Source: SYIM01 sp039800205 (GTDB taxonomy: Bacteria > Pseudomonadota > Gammaproteobacteria > Burkholderiales > Burkholderiaceae_E). Taken from it: a DNA stretch of 60,651 nt. Position numbers and translations under genes: made by a program. Positions 32,529-41,286 of the stretch are shown here, piece by piece (position 1 is the stretch's first letter; every line of letters begins with the position of its first letter). The stretch lies in NCBI GenBank assembly GCA_039800205.1, contig JBDLRB010000032.1, forward strand, positions 1-60,651. The letters are read 5' to 3'. The notes under the pieces were generated by a model. The model had not been told where the DNA came from. It worked only from the letters and a program-made list of their open reading frames with translations, and made no database searches.

Positions 32529-32720
32529 ATGATGACAAGCGATAACGCACAAGCGGCTCGAACCTGGATGTGTCTGATCTGCGGCTGGATTTACGACGAG
32601 GCCGCAGGTCTGCCCGAAGAAGGCATTGCCCCCGGCACGCGCTGGGAAGATGTCCCCATGAACTGGACGTGTCCGGAGTGCGGCGCCCGCAAAGAAGACT
32701 TCGAGATGGTCGAGGTCTGA
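32529..32720 (+). CDS. Rubredoxin
   Basis: A 63-residue one-iron electron carrier. The four iron ligands are Cys15, Cys18, Cys48 and Cys51 in CLICG and CPECG, with WIYDEAAGLPEEGIAPGTRW between them. ATG 32529 or ATG 32532 can start it. It follows terC by 10 bases; no rubredoxin reductase is nearby, so its partner is encoded elsewhere. Confidence 0.96.
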   Translation: MMTSDNAQAARTWMCLICGWIYDEAAGLPEEGIAPGTRWEDVPMNWTCPECGARKEDFEMVEV

Positions 32721-32746
32721 GACCGGTCGACCCGACGGGTGTTCGC

Positions 32747-34210
32747 TCAGCCGCCCTTTCGGACGACTGCGTAGCGTTCGAGCGTTCGCCGGCGCGCAGC
32801 GTCGTGATCGACGATGGGCATCGGATACCCGTCGCCCAGTCGAACGCCTGCGGCCTGAAGTTCGAGCGGAGGGGTCGTCCACGGGGCATGGATCGAGCGA
32901 TCGGACAGCCTCGATAGTTGGGGCAGGTATCGGCGAATGAAGCGCCCCTGCGCGTCAAAGCGCTCGGACTGCGTGACAGGATTAAAGATCCGGAACCAGG
33001 GCTGCGCATCGCAGCCGGTCGAAGCAGCCCATTGCCATCCCCCGTTGTTGGCCGCCAGGTCGAAATCGATCAGTTTTCGGGCGAACCAGGCTTCCCCTTG
33101 TCGCCAGTCGATGCCCAGGTCCTTGGTCAGAAATGAGGCGGTCACCATGCGTAGCCGGTTGTGCATGTAGCCGCTCTGTTCAAGCTGAAGCATGGCTGCA
33201 TCGACCAGAGGGTAGCCCGTGCGGCCCTCGCACCAGGCCTGGAACCGTGACGGATCGTCTTCCCATTGAATCCGATCGTATTCGGGTTTGAAGGCGGCCT
33301 GGACGACCTGCGGGTGATGCCACAGGATCTGAAAATAGAACTCCCGCCAGATCAATTCCGATAGCCAGGTCTGCGCCCCCTCCGATGCGGCTGGATCGCT
33401 CTCGATGGCCTGCCCAGCCAGCCGGGCCAGTGTCCGGATCGATATCGTTCCAAAGCGCAAGTGAACCGACAGATAGGACGGCCCTTTCAGTGCTGGAAAA
33501 TCGCGGTTTGCCTGGTAGCGGCCCATACGCGCTGCAAAGTCTTCGACCCGATCGCGCGCACCGGCCTCGCCCGCACGCACCCCCAGGCGGTCGAGATCCG
33601 TCGGCTCGAAGCCCAACTCCTCGAGCGAGGGCATCCGGCAAGCGCTTGGCGCGACGGGCGCGAATCGCGGATGCCGTTCGACCGGGTGAGGACTGAGCCC
33701 GTGTGCACTGAAGCGTTTGAGCCATGCGCGCTTGTAGGGTGTGAAGACCGAAAAACTGCGGCCGTCCTGGGTCAGGATCTCGTCCTGTTCGAAGAGGACC
33801 TGATCCTTGCTGCTGACCCATCCGCACCCTGCTTCGACCAGGGCAGTTTCGACGCGACGATCACGCTCGATGGCGGCTGGTTCGTAGTCGCGATTGGCAA
33901 AGACCGCCCCCACCCCGAGTCGCTGAGCAAGTCTTGGGATCTCGTCCTCAGGGCGCCCCTGGACGACCCACAACGCACCGCCCTGCTCACGCAATTGACG
34001 ATCGATGTCGCACAGTGATCGGTGAATGAAATCCACCCTTCGATCGTAGCGGGGCAAGGGATCGAGAATGGACCGATCGAAGACGAATGCGAGGTGGACC
34101 TGCGGGTGCGCACGGAGTGCCGCGGCAAGTGCGGCCTGGTCGGTCAATCGCAGGTCGCGGCGCAGCCACACCAGAGCCGGTTTATCGGAACGAAGGGTAG
34201 GGGCATTCAT
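32747..34210 (-). CDS. phrB: Deoxyribodipyrimidine photolyase
   Basis: A 487-residue blue-light DNA repair flavoprotein. The N-terminal antenna domain begins ALVWLRRDLRLTDQAALAAAL and the FAD domain carries WLSELIWREFYFQIL, GYPLVDAAMLQLEQSGYMHN and LANNGGWQWAASTGCDAQPW, matching class I cyclobutane dimer photolyases. ATG 34210 is chosen because homologues begin shortly before LVWLRRDLR; the open frame extends to 34348 into the next gene's region. It is divergent from yqgE. Confidence 0.96.
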   Translation of the reverse strand: MNAPTLRSDKPALVWLRRDLRLTDQAALAAALRAHPQVHLAFVFDRSILDPLPRYDRRVDFIHRSLCDIDRQLREQGGALWVVQGRPEDEIPRLAQRLGVGAVFANRDYEPAAIERDRRVETALVEAGCGWVSSKDQVLFEQDEILTQDGRSFSVFTPYKRAWLKRFSAHGLSPHPVERHPRFAPVAPSACRMPSLEELGFEPTDLDRLGVRAGEAGARDRVEDFAARMGRYQANRDFPALKGPSYLSVHLRFGTISIRTLARLAGQAIESDPAASEGAQTWLSELIWREFYFQILWHHPQVVQAAFKPEYDRIQWEDDPSRFQAWCEGRTGYPLVDAAMLQLEQSGYMHNRLRMVTASFLTKDLGIDWRQGEAWFARKLIDFDLAANNGGWQWAASTGCDAQPWFRIFNPVTQSERFDAQGRFIRRYLPQLSRLSDRSIHAPWTTPPLELQAAGVRLGDGYPMPIVDHDAARRRTLERYAVVRKGG

Positions 34211-34253
34211 CGGAAACTCATGTGGGTGTGAGGGGCGCCCGTATAATTGAAGG

Positions 34254-34823
34254 ATGATGGCCGATAACGCATCCGAGCTCGCCGGACAATTTCTGATCGC
34301 CATGCCGAGCATGGACGACCCCAATTTTGGCGGAACGCTGATCTTCATCGCGGAGCATAACGAAAAGGGTGCTCTGGGCCTGGTACTTAACCGTCCAATG
34401 GAGTTGGACTTGGGCGGATTATTCGATCGCCTCGAGCTGAAGCTGGAGGATCCCGTGCTCGCCCGGCGGCCGGTTTTTGCGGGCGGCCCGGTCCAAGGCG
34501 ATCGGGGCTTCGTGCTGCATCAACCGGTGGGTCATTGGCACTCGACCGTCTCGGTCGGCGAAGCCTTCGGGTTGACCTCTTCGCGCGACGTGCTCGAAGC
34601 CGTTGCCTCAGGACACGGACCGAGCCGGATTGCCGTGATGCTCGGTTATTCGGGCTGGGGGCCAGGTCAGCTCGAAGACGAGGTTTCCAGAAACTCCTGG
34701 CTGACCGTCGAGGCGAGCCCCGAGTTGATTTTTGATACCCCCCCTGAGCTTCGTCTGCAGAGGGCCTACCAGCTGCTTGGATTCGACCCCGCGTTCCTCG
34801 CAGCGGTTCCGGGTCATGCCTGA
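34254..34823 (+). CDS. yqgE: YqgE/AlgH family protein
   Basis: A 189-residue protein of the UPF0301 family, whose biochemical function is not established. Family blocks are GQFLIAMPSMDDPNFGGTLI, GALGLVLNRPMELDL, FAGGPVQGDRGFVLH and YSGWGPGQLEDEV. Either ATG 34254 or ATG 34257 could start it. It overlaps ruvX by eight bases, the conserved yqgE-yqgF pairing. Confidence 0.96.
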   Translation: MMADNASELAGQFLIAMPSMDDPNFGGTLIFIAEHNEKGALGLVLNRPMELDLGGLFDRLELKLEDPVLARRPVFAGGPVQGDRGFVLHQPVGHWHSTVSVGEAFGLTSSRDVLEAVASGHGPSRIAVMLGYSGWGPGQLEDEVSRNSWLTVEASPELIFDTPPELRLQRAYQLLGFDPAFLAAVPGHA

Positions 34824-35301
34824 GATCCTGACGGCCCCGCCGGCGAGCCCCCAGACAGCGCAGTGCCTGCTCGCCTTCGATTTTGGCACGCGCTATGTCG
34901 GTGTCGCCTTGGGTAATACCCTCACCCAGGATGCGAGGCCTTTGGGCGTGATCGAGCATCGTTCAAACGAGCAACTGTTCGCTGCGATCGCACGTCTGAT
35001 GAGCGATTGGGCGCCGTCGCGACTGGTCGTGGGTGTGCCCTGTCATCCTGACGGTCAGCCGCATGAGATGACCGCTCGGTCCGAGCGTTTCGCGAGGCAG
35101 CTCCATGGCCGTTTCGGTTGCCCGGTGGATCGGGTGGACGAGCGCTACTCCTCGGTTGAAGCCGATGCACACGCATCGGCGCTTCGCCCGTCTGCGGGTC
35201 GAGCGCGCTCAAGCCATCGCAACGACGCGGGTGCAGCCGCCGTCATCCTGATGCAATACCTCAACACGCAGACCCTCCGGAGCACGGATGCATCCGCCTG
35301 A
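34816..35301 (+). CDS. ruvX: Holliday junction resolvase-like / pre-16S rRNA nuclease YqgF
   Basis: A 161-residue RNase H-like protein. The active-site aspartate lies in LAFDFGTRYVGVALGN, with VVGVPCHPDGQPHEMT and the late VDERYSSVEA glutamate motif. In E. coli YqgF helps mature the 16S rRNA 5' end; a Holliday-junction role was proposed from structure. ATG 34816 overlaps yqgE and its stop overlaps pyrR by 14 bases, so the cluster is translated as a chain. Confidence 0.95.
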   Translation: MPEILTAPPASPQTAQCLLAFDFGTRYVGVALGNTLTQDARPLGVIEHRSNEQLFAAIARLMSDWAPSRLVVGVPCHPDGQPHEMTARSERFARQLHGRFGCPVDRVDERYSSVEADAHASALRPSAGRARSSHRNDAGAAAVILMQYLNTQTLRSTDASA

Positions 35302-35785
35302 TGCCGAGGCCGCTTACCGCAGTCTCCTCGACCAACTCGTCCGCGATCGGCCAAGGCATCCGGCCATGCACCTCGTTGGCATACACAGCGGGGGCGCGTG
35401 GGTGGCTGAGCGCCTTCATCGCGACCTGGGGCTCGAGACACCGCTCGGTTTTCTATCGAGCGCATTCCACCGCGACGATTACAACCGGCGGCGTTTGCCA
35501 GCGGCCGTGAAAGGGTCTGACCTGCCCTTCGAGGTGGTGGGTGCAGATATCGTCATGGTCGATGACATTCTGTTCACGGGCCGGACCGTTCGGGCGTCGC
35601 TGAACGAGATCTTCGATTACGGACGCCCTGCTCGGGTGTCGCTTGCGGTCCTGATCGATCGCGGCGGACGGGAGCTGCCGATTTCCGCCGACTGGGTCGG
35701 CTTGTCCTGGCCGCTCGACCCCGAGTCAAGTTTCGCGCTGGATCGCGCCGCCGATGGGCGATTCGTCCTGAGTATCGAATCATGA
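35288..35785 (+). CDS. pyrR: PyrR-type regulator/uracil phosphoribosyltransferase
   Basis: A 165-residue type I phosphoribosyltransferase. The PRPP loop is VMVDDILFTGRTVRASLNE and the N-terminal GIHSGGAWVAERLH follows family use. In Bacillus PyrR is an RNA-binding attenuation protein; here it overlaps ruvX upstream and pyrB downstream, so there is no leader in which an attenuator could sit. In proteobacteria the protein may act only as an uracil phosphoribosyltransferase or regulate elsewhere; that is inference. Confidence 0.94.
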   Translation: MHPPDAEAAYRSLLDQLVRDRPRHPAMHLVGIHSGGAWVAERLHRDLGLETPLGFLSSAFHRDDYNRRRLPAAVKGSDLPFEVVGADIVMVDDILFTGRTVRASLNEIFDYGRPARVSLAVLIDRGGRELPISADWVGLSWPLDPESSFALDRAADGRFVLSIES

Positions 35786-36741
35786 CGGCCCGACACCCTC
35801 AACTCGACGCCCACGGCGAACTGAAGCATCTGCTCACGATCGAGGGGCTGCCGCGCGATCTGATCCATCACATTCTTGACACCGCAGCCGGATTTGTCGG
35901 TGTGTCCGACCGCGAGGTCAAGAAGGTCCCCTTGCTGCGCGGCGTGTCGGTCTTCAATCTGTTTTTTGAAAACTCCACCCGGACCCGTACAACCTTCGAG
36001 ATTGCAGCCAATCGACTGTCGGCGGACGTGGTCAATCTCAATATCAACACCTCATCCACCGCCAAAGGCGAGTCGCTGCTCGACACCATCGACAATCTGG
36101 TGGCGATGCATGCCGATATGTTCGTCGTCCGTCATGCCCAGAGCGGAGCCCCGTTCCTGATTGCCGACCATGTCGACCGCACCCGTGGCACGGTCCATGT
36201 GATCAACGCGGGAGATGGACGGCATGCCCACCCGACGCAGGGGCTGCTCGACGCCTATACGATTCGTCACTTCAAGCGCGATTTCACGGGGCTGACCGTT
36301 GCCATCGTGGGTGATGTTCTGCACTCGCGCGTCGCCCGCTCGGATATCCACGCGCTGAGCACCCTGGGCGTTCCAGAAATCCGGGTGATTGGTCCAGCGA
36401 CGCTCGTGCCGTCCGGGATCGAGCAACTGGGCGTTCGGGTTTTTCACGATATGCGCGAGGGATTGCGCGGCGCCGATGTGGTGATCATGCTCCGCTTGCA
36501 AAATGAGCGGATGCGTGGGGCGCTGCTCCCGTCTGCGCAGGAATACTTCAAGCACTATGGGCTGACCGAAGACAAACTCGCGCTCGCGCGTCCAGACTGC
36601 ATCGTCATGCATCCGGGTCCAATGAATCGAGGCGTCGAAATCGAGTCGGCGGTGGCCGACGGCCCTCAGGCGGTGATTCTCGAGCAGGTCACCTTCGGTA
36701 TTGCGGTCCGCATGGCCGTGATGAGTCTTTTGTCAAAATGA
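35782..36741 (+). CDS. pyrB: Aspartate carbamoyltransferase, catalytic subunit
   Basis: A 319-residue enzyme of the pyrimidine pathway that joins carbamoyl phosphate to aspartate. Substrate loops FFENSTRTRTTFE, HPTQGLLDAYTI and VMHPGPMNRGVEI are intact. Its ATG overlaps the pyrR stop (ATGA). No pyrI regulatory subunit is nearby; instead it is followed after four bases by the dihydroorotase-like gene, as in Pseudomonas, where the two proteins form a dodecamer. Confidence 0.98.
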   Translation: MTARHPQLDAHGELKHLLTIEGLPRDLIHHILDTAAGFVGVSDREVKKVPLLRGVSVFNLFFENSTRTRTTFEIAANRLSADVVNLNINTSSTAKGESLLDTIDNLVAMHADMFVVRHAQSGAPFLIADHVDRTRGTVHVINAGDGRHAHPTQGLLDAYTIRHFKRDFTGLTVAIVGDVLHSRVARSDIHALSTLGVPEIRVIGPATLVPSGIEQLGVRVFHDMREGLRGADVVIMLRLQNERMRGALLPSAQEYFKHYGLTEDKLALARPDCIVMHPGPMNRGVEIESAVADGPQAVILEQVTFGIAVRMAVMSLLSK

Positions 36742-36745
36742 TTCC

Positions 36746-38056
36746 ATGACTGCTGCTTGCCTGACCATCGAAGGCGCACGCCTGATCGATCCGACCCGCG
36801 GGCTCGATTGCCCGGCCGGTCCCCAGTCCCGAGTTCATATCCGGGGCGAGGTCATCGCGGCCATCGGCGATCCGCCGGCGGACTTTTCGGGTCAGCAGGT
36901 GATCGATGCCCAAGGGCTCGTCCTGATGCCCGGGCTCATCGATCTGTCGGCGCGCCTGCGCGAGCCCGGTTTTGAGTACAAGGCGACGCTCGAATCCGAA
37001 ATGCGTGCGGCGGTCGCCGGGGGCGTGACCAGCCTTGCCTGCCCACCCGATACCGACCCCGTCCTGGACGAGCCCGGTCTGGTCGAGATGTTGAAGCATC
37101 GTGCCCGGGGCATCGAGGGCGCGCGGCTCTATCCGGTGGGCGCATTGACGGTTGGTCTGAAGGGTGAAAAGCTCACCGAGATGGCCGAGTTGATCGAGGC
37201 GGGCTGCGTCGGTTTTTCCCAGGCGCTGGCCCCGATCAGCGATACGCAGGTTCTCCTTCGTGCGATGCAGTACGCACGGACCTTCGGTTTCCGGCTTTGG
37301 CTGCAGCCGCAGGACCCGCACCTCTCGAGGGGCGGTGTCGCACACAGCGGCGCCTATGCGAGTCGTCTGGGCTTGTCGGGCGTTCCGGTCATCGCCGAGA
37401 CGATCGCCCTGCATACCTTGTTCGAACTGGTGCGCAGCACGGGCTGTGCGATCCATTTGCTGCGGGTTTCCTCCGCGGCGGGGGTCGATCTGATTCGGGG
37501 TGCGCGGCGAGAGGGCTTGCCGATCACCTGCGATGTGTCGGCGCATCACCTGCACATGACCGACCTGGATATCGGATTTTTCGACAGTAACTGCCGGGTC
37601 GATCCACCCTTTCGCTCGGAACGGGATCGGGATGCCCTTCGGGCGGGCCTTGCTGAGGGCACGATTGATGCGGTCTGTTCGGACCACACTCCGGTCGATG
37701 ATGACGCCAAACTGCTCCCGTTTGCCGAGGCTGAAGCGGGCGTGACCGGTCTTGAATTGCTGCTGCCGCTGGTGCTCAAGTGGAGTCAGGAGTCGGGAGT
37801 GCCCCTGGTCGATGCCCTGCGTGGCGTGACCTCCGGGCCGGCGCGGGTCATCGGGCTCGAGCCGCCGGTCCTCGAGGCGGGGGCACCCGCTGATCTGTGC
37901 CTCTTTGATCCGCAACGGTACTGGACCGTATCGCGAGGAACCCTTCAAAGCCAGGGCACCCACACGCCCTACCTGGGCCGAGCCGTGCAGGGTCGGGTCT
38001 GCGCGACCTGGGTCGCCGGACGTCGAGTCTGGTCTGATCGCAGCCCATCGCCTTGA
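36746..38056 (+). CDS. pyrX: Dihydroorotase-like protein lacking the HxH metal site (PyrC')
   Basis: A 436-residue amidohydrolase-fold protein. The canonical DxHxH motif is replaced by D-L-S-A-R (residues 66-70, GLIDLSARLREPG), so both first-strand histidines are lost: His68 becomes Ser and His70 becomes Arg. The usual GFSDDG-like segment is also altered (VGFSQALAPI). Later residues such as AHHLHMTD and CSDHTPV survive. This pattern matches the inactive PyrC' of Pseudomonas, which stabilises PyrB. A true dihydroorotase must be encoded elsewhere. Confident on motif loss; the structural role is by analogy. Confidence 0.92.
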   Translation: MTAACLTIEGARLIDPTRGLDCPAGPQSRVHIRGEVIAAIGDPPADFSGQQVIDAQGLVLMPGLIDLSARLREPGFEYKATLESEMRAAVAGGVTSLACPPDTDPVLDEPGLVEMLKHRARGIEGARLYPVGALTVGLKGEKLTEMAELIEAGCVGFSQALAPISDTQVLLRAMQYARTFGFRLWLQPQDPHLSRGGVAHSGAYASRLGLSGVPVIAETIALHTLFELVRSTGCAIHLLRVSSAAGVDLIRGARREGLPITCDVSAHHLHMTDLDIGFFDSNCRVDPPFRSERDRDALRAGLAEGTIDAVCSDHTPVDDDAKLLPFAEAEAGVTGLELLLPLVLKWSQESGVPLVDALRGVTSGPARVIGLEPPVLEAGAPADLCLFDPQRYWTVSRGTLQSQGTHTPYLGRAVQGRVCATWVAGRRVWSDRSPSP

Positions 38057-38090
38057 GTCCCACCGATCACCGACCATCGACCCGTCGGAG

Positions 38091-38927
38091 ATGACGCTGC
38101 GCGTGCTTCGCCTGTTCTGGCGCCTGCCGGCCGTGGTGCTGCTTTTTCTGTCCGGCCTGGTGACCGTATCGGCCGTCTTTCCCTGGATCGGCTTTGCCCG
38201 ACGCGACCGGATCATCGCGATCTGGTCGGGGGCGCTGCTCTGGATTTGTGGGGTGCGTCTGCACATCATCGAGCCGTGCGGGCGACCCGAGCACCGCACG
38301 CTTGTCGCATCCAACCCGGGCGCTCCACAAGCGGGCGAGTCGGCCGCGCTGATCGTTTGCAATCATGTCAGCTGGCTGGATATTTTCGTGGTTCTGGCTC
38401 ACCGACCGGCCCATTTTGTGGCGAAAATCGAGATTGCCGCCTGGCCGCTGATCGGACGTCTGGTTCGCGGTGCGGGCACGCTTTTCATCGAGCGGGGTCG
38501 TCGTCACGCCGTGCACCAGTTGAACGAGCGTATCGAGTCGATGCTGAATGCGGGCCGGCCGGTCGCAATCTTTCCCGAGGGGACGACCAGTGATGGCACG
38601 AGACTGCTGCCCTTTCATGCCAATCTGCTCGAACCGGCGCTTCGGTCGGCGGTGCCCGTGCTGCCATTGGGCCTGCGTTATCGAAATCCGGATGGCTCGC
38701 CCAGCAACGTGGTCGAGTTCACCGGTCGGACGACTCTCGTCGAGTCGATGCTCCGGATCTTCGGGTCGTCGCGGGTCATTGTCGAAGTGAGACCCCTTCC
38801 TGCGGTTCAGGGATCGACGCGTCACGCACTCGCTCAGGCCGCACGGCAAAGCCTCGCAGAAGGATTACAGCTCCCGCTGGACGATACGATGCCCGAGACC
38901 TTGCAACGGGCCCGGTCGCGCGCGTGA
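38091..38927 (+). CDS. 1-acyl-sn-glycerol-3-phosphate acyltransferase family (PlsC-like)
   Basis: A 278-residue lysophospholipid acyltransferase. After a hydrophobic N-terminal anchor (LPAVVLLFLSGLVTVSAVFP) the catalytic NHVSWLD (HX4D) motif and the substrate-binding FPEGTTSDG motif appear. The acceptor could be lysophosphatidic acid or a lyso-ornithine lipid; sequence does not decide. ATG 38091 follows CGGAG closely. It lies 34 bases after pyrC' and ends 11 bases from the convergent apaH. Confidence 0.92.
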   Translation: MTLRVLRLFWRLPAVVLLFLSGLVTVSAVFPWIGFARRDRIIAIWSGALLWICGVRLHIIEPCGRPEHRTLVASNPGAPQAGESAALIVCNHVSWLDIFVVLAHRPAHFVAKIEIAAWPLIGRLVRGAGTLFIERGRRHAVHQLNERIESMLNAGRPVAIFPEGTTSDGTRLLPFHANLLEPALRSAVPVLPLGLRYRNPDGSPSNVVEFTGRTTLVESMLRIFGSSRVIVEVRPLPAVQGSTRHALAQAARQSLAEGLQLPLDDTMPETLQRARSRA

Positions 38928-38938
38928 TGGCCAGAGGG

Positions 38939-39751
38939 TCAGGCGCCTAGAGTGGCTGCGCAGTCGACCTGGACGATTTGCCGATCCGCGAGTCGAACAG
39001 CGCTCAGTTGGCGTCCCCACACGCAACCGGTATCGATCGCCAGCAGATCGGGTCGATTGATCAGACCGAGACTGGACCAGTGACCAAATACGATCGGTGT
39101 ACCGGCGCTCAGGCGGGTCGGTAGATCGAACCAGGGTCGATAGCCCACCGGGGCGGATGCGAGCCCTTCCTTGGTGGCGAATTCCATGGTGCCATCATCG
39201 CTGCAGAAGCGCAGCCGGGTGAGGGCATTGACCACGACACGCAGTCGGTCGGCACCGTGCAGTGAAGGGGTCCATCGGGCGGGCTCGTTGCCATACATCT
39301 TCCAGATGAAGGATTCCCAATCCGGTCCGGCAAGCACGCGGCTGGCTTCGTTCGCGAGCGCCATCACCTCAGGGACCGACCACTGCGGCAGCACGCCGGC
39401 ATGGACCATCAGCCAGCCCTCGGCATGGTGGGCAAGCGGCTGGCGTCGCAGCCAGTCGAGCAGATCGGAGCGATCCGGCGCGGCGAGAATCTCGTTGAAG
39501 GTGTCGGTGCGATGCGGGCGACGAACGCCCGCCGCGACCGCGAGCAGATGCAGATCGTGGTTACCCAGTACGGTCGTGATTCGATCCGAGTTCGAGCGGG
39601 CCCAGCGCAGGGTTTCAAGCGACTGCGGTCCCCGGTTGACCAGGTCGCCGGTCAGCCACAGATGTGCGTCGGCCGGTAGTTTCTCGAGCAGGGCGAGAAG
39701 CTGCGGGAGACAACCCTGGAGGTCGCCGATGGCCCAGATGGAGCGATTCAT
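38939..39751 (-). CDS. apaH: Symmetrical bis(5'-nucleosyl)-tetraphosphatase
   Basis: A 270-residue PPP-family metallophosphatase that splits Ap4A to two ADP. The metal motifs GDLQGC, GDLVNRGP and GNHDLHLLA occupy the expected order in the N-terminal half. WLMVHAGVLPQW supplies the later histidine. It is monocistronic and divergent from the phosphohexomutase gene. Confidence 0.97.
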   Translation of the reverse strand: MNRSIWAIGDLQGCLPQLLALLEKLPADAHLWLTGDLVNRGPQSLETLRWARSNSDRITTVLGNHDLHLLAVAAGVRRPHRTDTFNEILAAPDRSDLLDWLRRQPLAHHAEGWLMVHAGVLPQWSVPEVMALANEASRVLAGPDWESFIWKMYGNEPARWTPSLHGADRLRVVVNALTRLRFCSDDGTMEFATKEGLASAPVGYRPWFDLPTRLSAGTPIVFGHWSSLGLINRPDLLAIDTGCVWGRQLSAVRLADRQIVQVDCAATLGA

Positions 39752-39784
39752 GCCGGATCAAGCTGCCTGATGCGGAAAAGTTCA

Positions 39785-39807
39785 ATACGCCGGTGACGCA
39801 AGCGTAT
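39785..39807. repeat. Inverted repeat in the apaH-phosphohexomutase gap
   Basis: ATACGC (39785-39790) and GCGTAT (39802-39807) are perfect complements separated by 11 bases, in the 125-base divergent gap. Size and position would suit an operator; no regulator is recognised. Confidence 0.35.
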
Positions 39808-39876
39808 CATCCGGGTCGTCTTTTTCTGATCCAACATGGGCCTCCGCCTGGAGGCCTGAATCCGGGCGTGGCAGAC

Positions 39877-41262
39877 ATGAATGATCCGATATCACCCGTC
39901 ATTTTCAAGGCCTACGATGTACGCGGCATCGTTGACGACACGCTCACCGAGGCGGCCGTCCGGGCGATTGGCCAGGCCATGGGGCTTGCGGCCGCTGACC
40001 GTGGCGTCTCTGAAGTGGTGGTCGGTCGAGATGGCCGTCTGTCCGGTCCCCGGCTGGTTGATGCGCTCTCCGAAGGGTTCATGGATGCCGGCATCGATGT
40101 CATTGACATCGGCGCGGTGACGACACCGATCGTTTACTTTGCGGCCTTCGAGCTCGGGAGCGGTACGGGCGTGGCGGTCACGGGCAGTCACAACCCGCCC
40201 GAGTATAACGGTCTGAAAATGATGATCGCTGGCGAGGCGCTCTATGGCGAGGCCATTCAGTCACTGCGCCGGAACATCGAGTCGGGGCTGCCCGCGCCCG
40301 TGAGTACCCGGGGGCAGCGGCGCGTCCTTGATCTGTCCGATCGCTACCAGAGGCGAATCGTGGACGATGTTCATCTCGTGCGGCCGATGAGAATTGCCGT
40401 GGACTGTGGCAACGGGATCGCCGGGGCCTATGCGCCTGGCCTGTTTCGCGCGCTGGGTTGCGAGGTGGTCGAGCTGTTCTGCGAGGTCGACGGTACCTTT
40501 CCCAATCATCACCCCGATCCGGCACGGCCGGAAAACCTGGCTGACCTCATCGATTGCCTCGCCCGTGGCGAGGCCGAGCTTGGGCTGGCCTTTGACGGTG
40601 ACGGCGATCGATTGGGGGTGGTGACCCCTGATGGGCACATCATTTATCCCGACCGTCAGCTGATGCTGTTCGCGCAGGACATCCTCAGCCGTCATCCGGG
40701 CGCTGAAATCATTTACGACGTCAAGTGCAGCCGCAATCTCGCTCGCTGGATCAGCGATCACGGCGGGCGCCCCTTGATGTGGAAAACCGGACATTCGCTT
40801 GTCAAGGCCAAGCTCAAGGAAACCGGTGCGCCGTTTGCAGGTGAAATGAGCGGGCATATTTTTTTCAAGGAGCGATGGTATGGCTTTGACGACGGGCTCT
40901 ATGCGGGTGCTCGTCTGCTCGAGATTCTGGCCCGCGCGGCCAATGTCGGGGCCGTGCTCGAGGCCTTGCCGGACTCGTTGACCACGCCCGAATTGCAGCT
41001 TCAGACGGCCGAGGGCGAGAATTTTTCGCTGGTCGAGCGCCTGAAGCAGGAGGCTGTGTTTGAAGGGGCCAGCGAGCGCATCCTGATCGACGGTATCCGC
41101 GTCGAATATCCGGATGGGTTTGGTCTCGCCCGGCCCTCCAACACCACGCCGGTCGTGGTGCTGCGGTTCGAGGCGGATGACGCCGCGGCCCTGGCCCGAA
41201 TCCAGTCAGCCTTCCGGCAAGCGATCCTCAAGATCAAACCGGATGCCGCGCTGCCGTTTTAA
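39877..41262 (+). CDS. Phosphomannomutase/phosphoglucomutase
   Basis: A 461-residue alpha-D-phosphohexomutase of the AlgC type. The phosphoserine is Ser104 in TGSHNPPEYNG, the Mg loop is DGDGDRLGVV, and the sugar loop GEMSGHIFF and C-terminal RPSNTTPVVVLRFEA are present. Bifunctional AlgC-type enzymes supply GDP-mannose and UDP-glucose precursors for polysaccharide. GTG 39868 is an alternative start. It is convergent with the tolC-family gene. Confidence 0.96.
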   Translation: MNDPISPVIFKAYDVRGIVDDTLTEAAVRAIGQAMGLAAADRGVSEVVVGRDGRLSGPRLVDALSEGFMDAGIDVIDIGAVTTPIVYFAAFELGSGTGVAVTGSHNPPEYNGLKMMIAGEALYGEAIQSLRRNIESGLPAPVSTRGQRRVLDLSDRYQRRIVDDVHLVRPMRIAVDCGNGIAGAYAPGLFRALGCEVVELFCEVDGTFPNHHPDPARPENLADLIDCLARGEAELGLAFDGDGDRLGVVTPDGHIIYPDRQLMLFAQDILSRHPGAEIIYDVKCSRNLARWISDHGGRPLMWKTGHSLVKAKLKETGAPFAGEMSGHIFFKERWYGFDDGLYAGARLLEILARAANVGAVLEALPDSLTTPELQLQTAEGENFSLVERLKQEAVFEGASERILIDGIRVEYPDGFGLARPSNTTPVVVLRFEADDAAALARIQSAFRQAILKIKPDAALPF

Positions 41263-41286
41263 ACCGGCGAAGGAATCGCCCTGGCT

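Noticed and set aside
36689..38362. A 557-residue leftward ORF
   Set aside because: It is antisense to pyrC' and the acyltransferase gene, with Arg/Gln-rich shadow composition.
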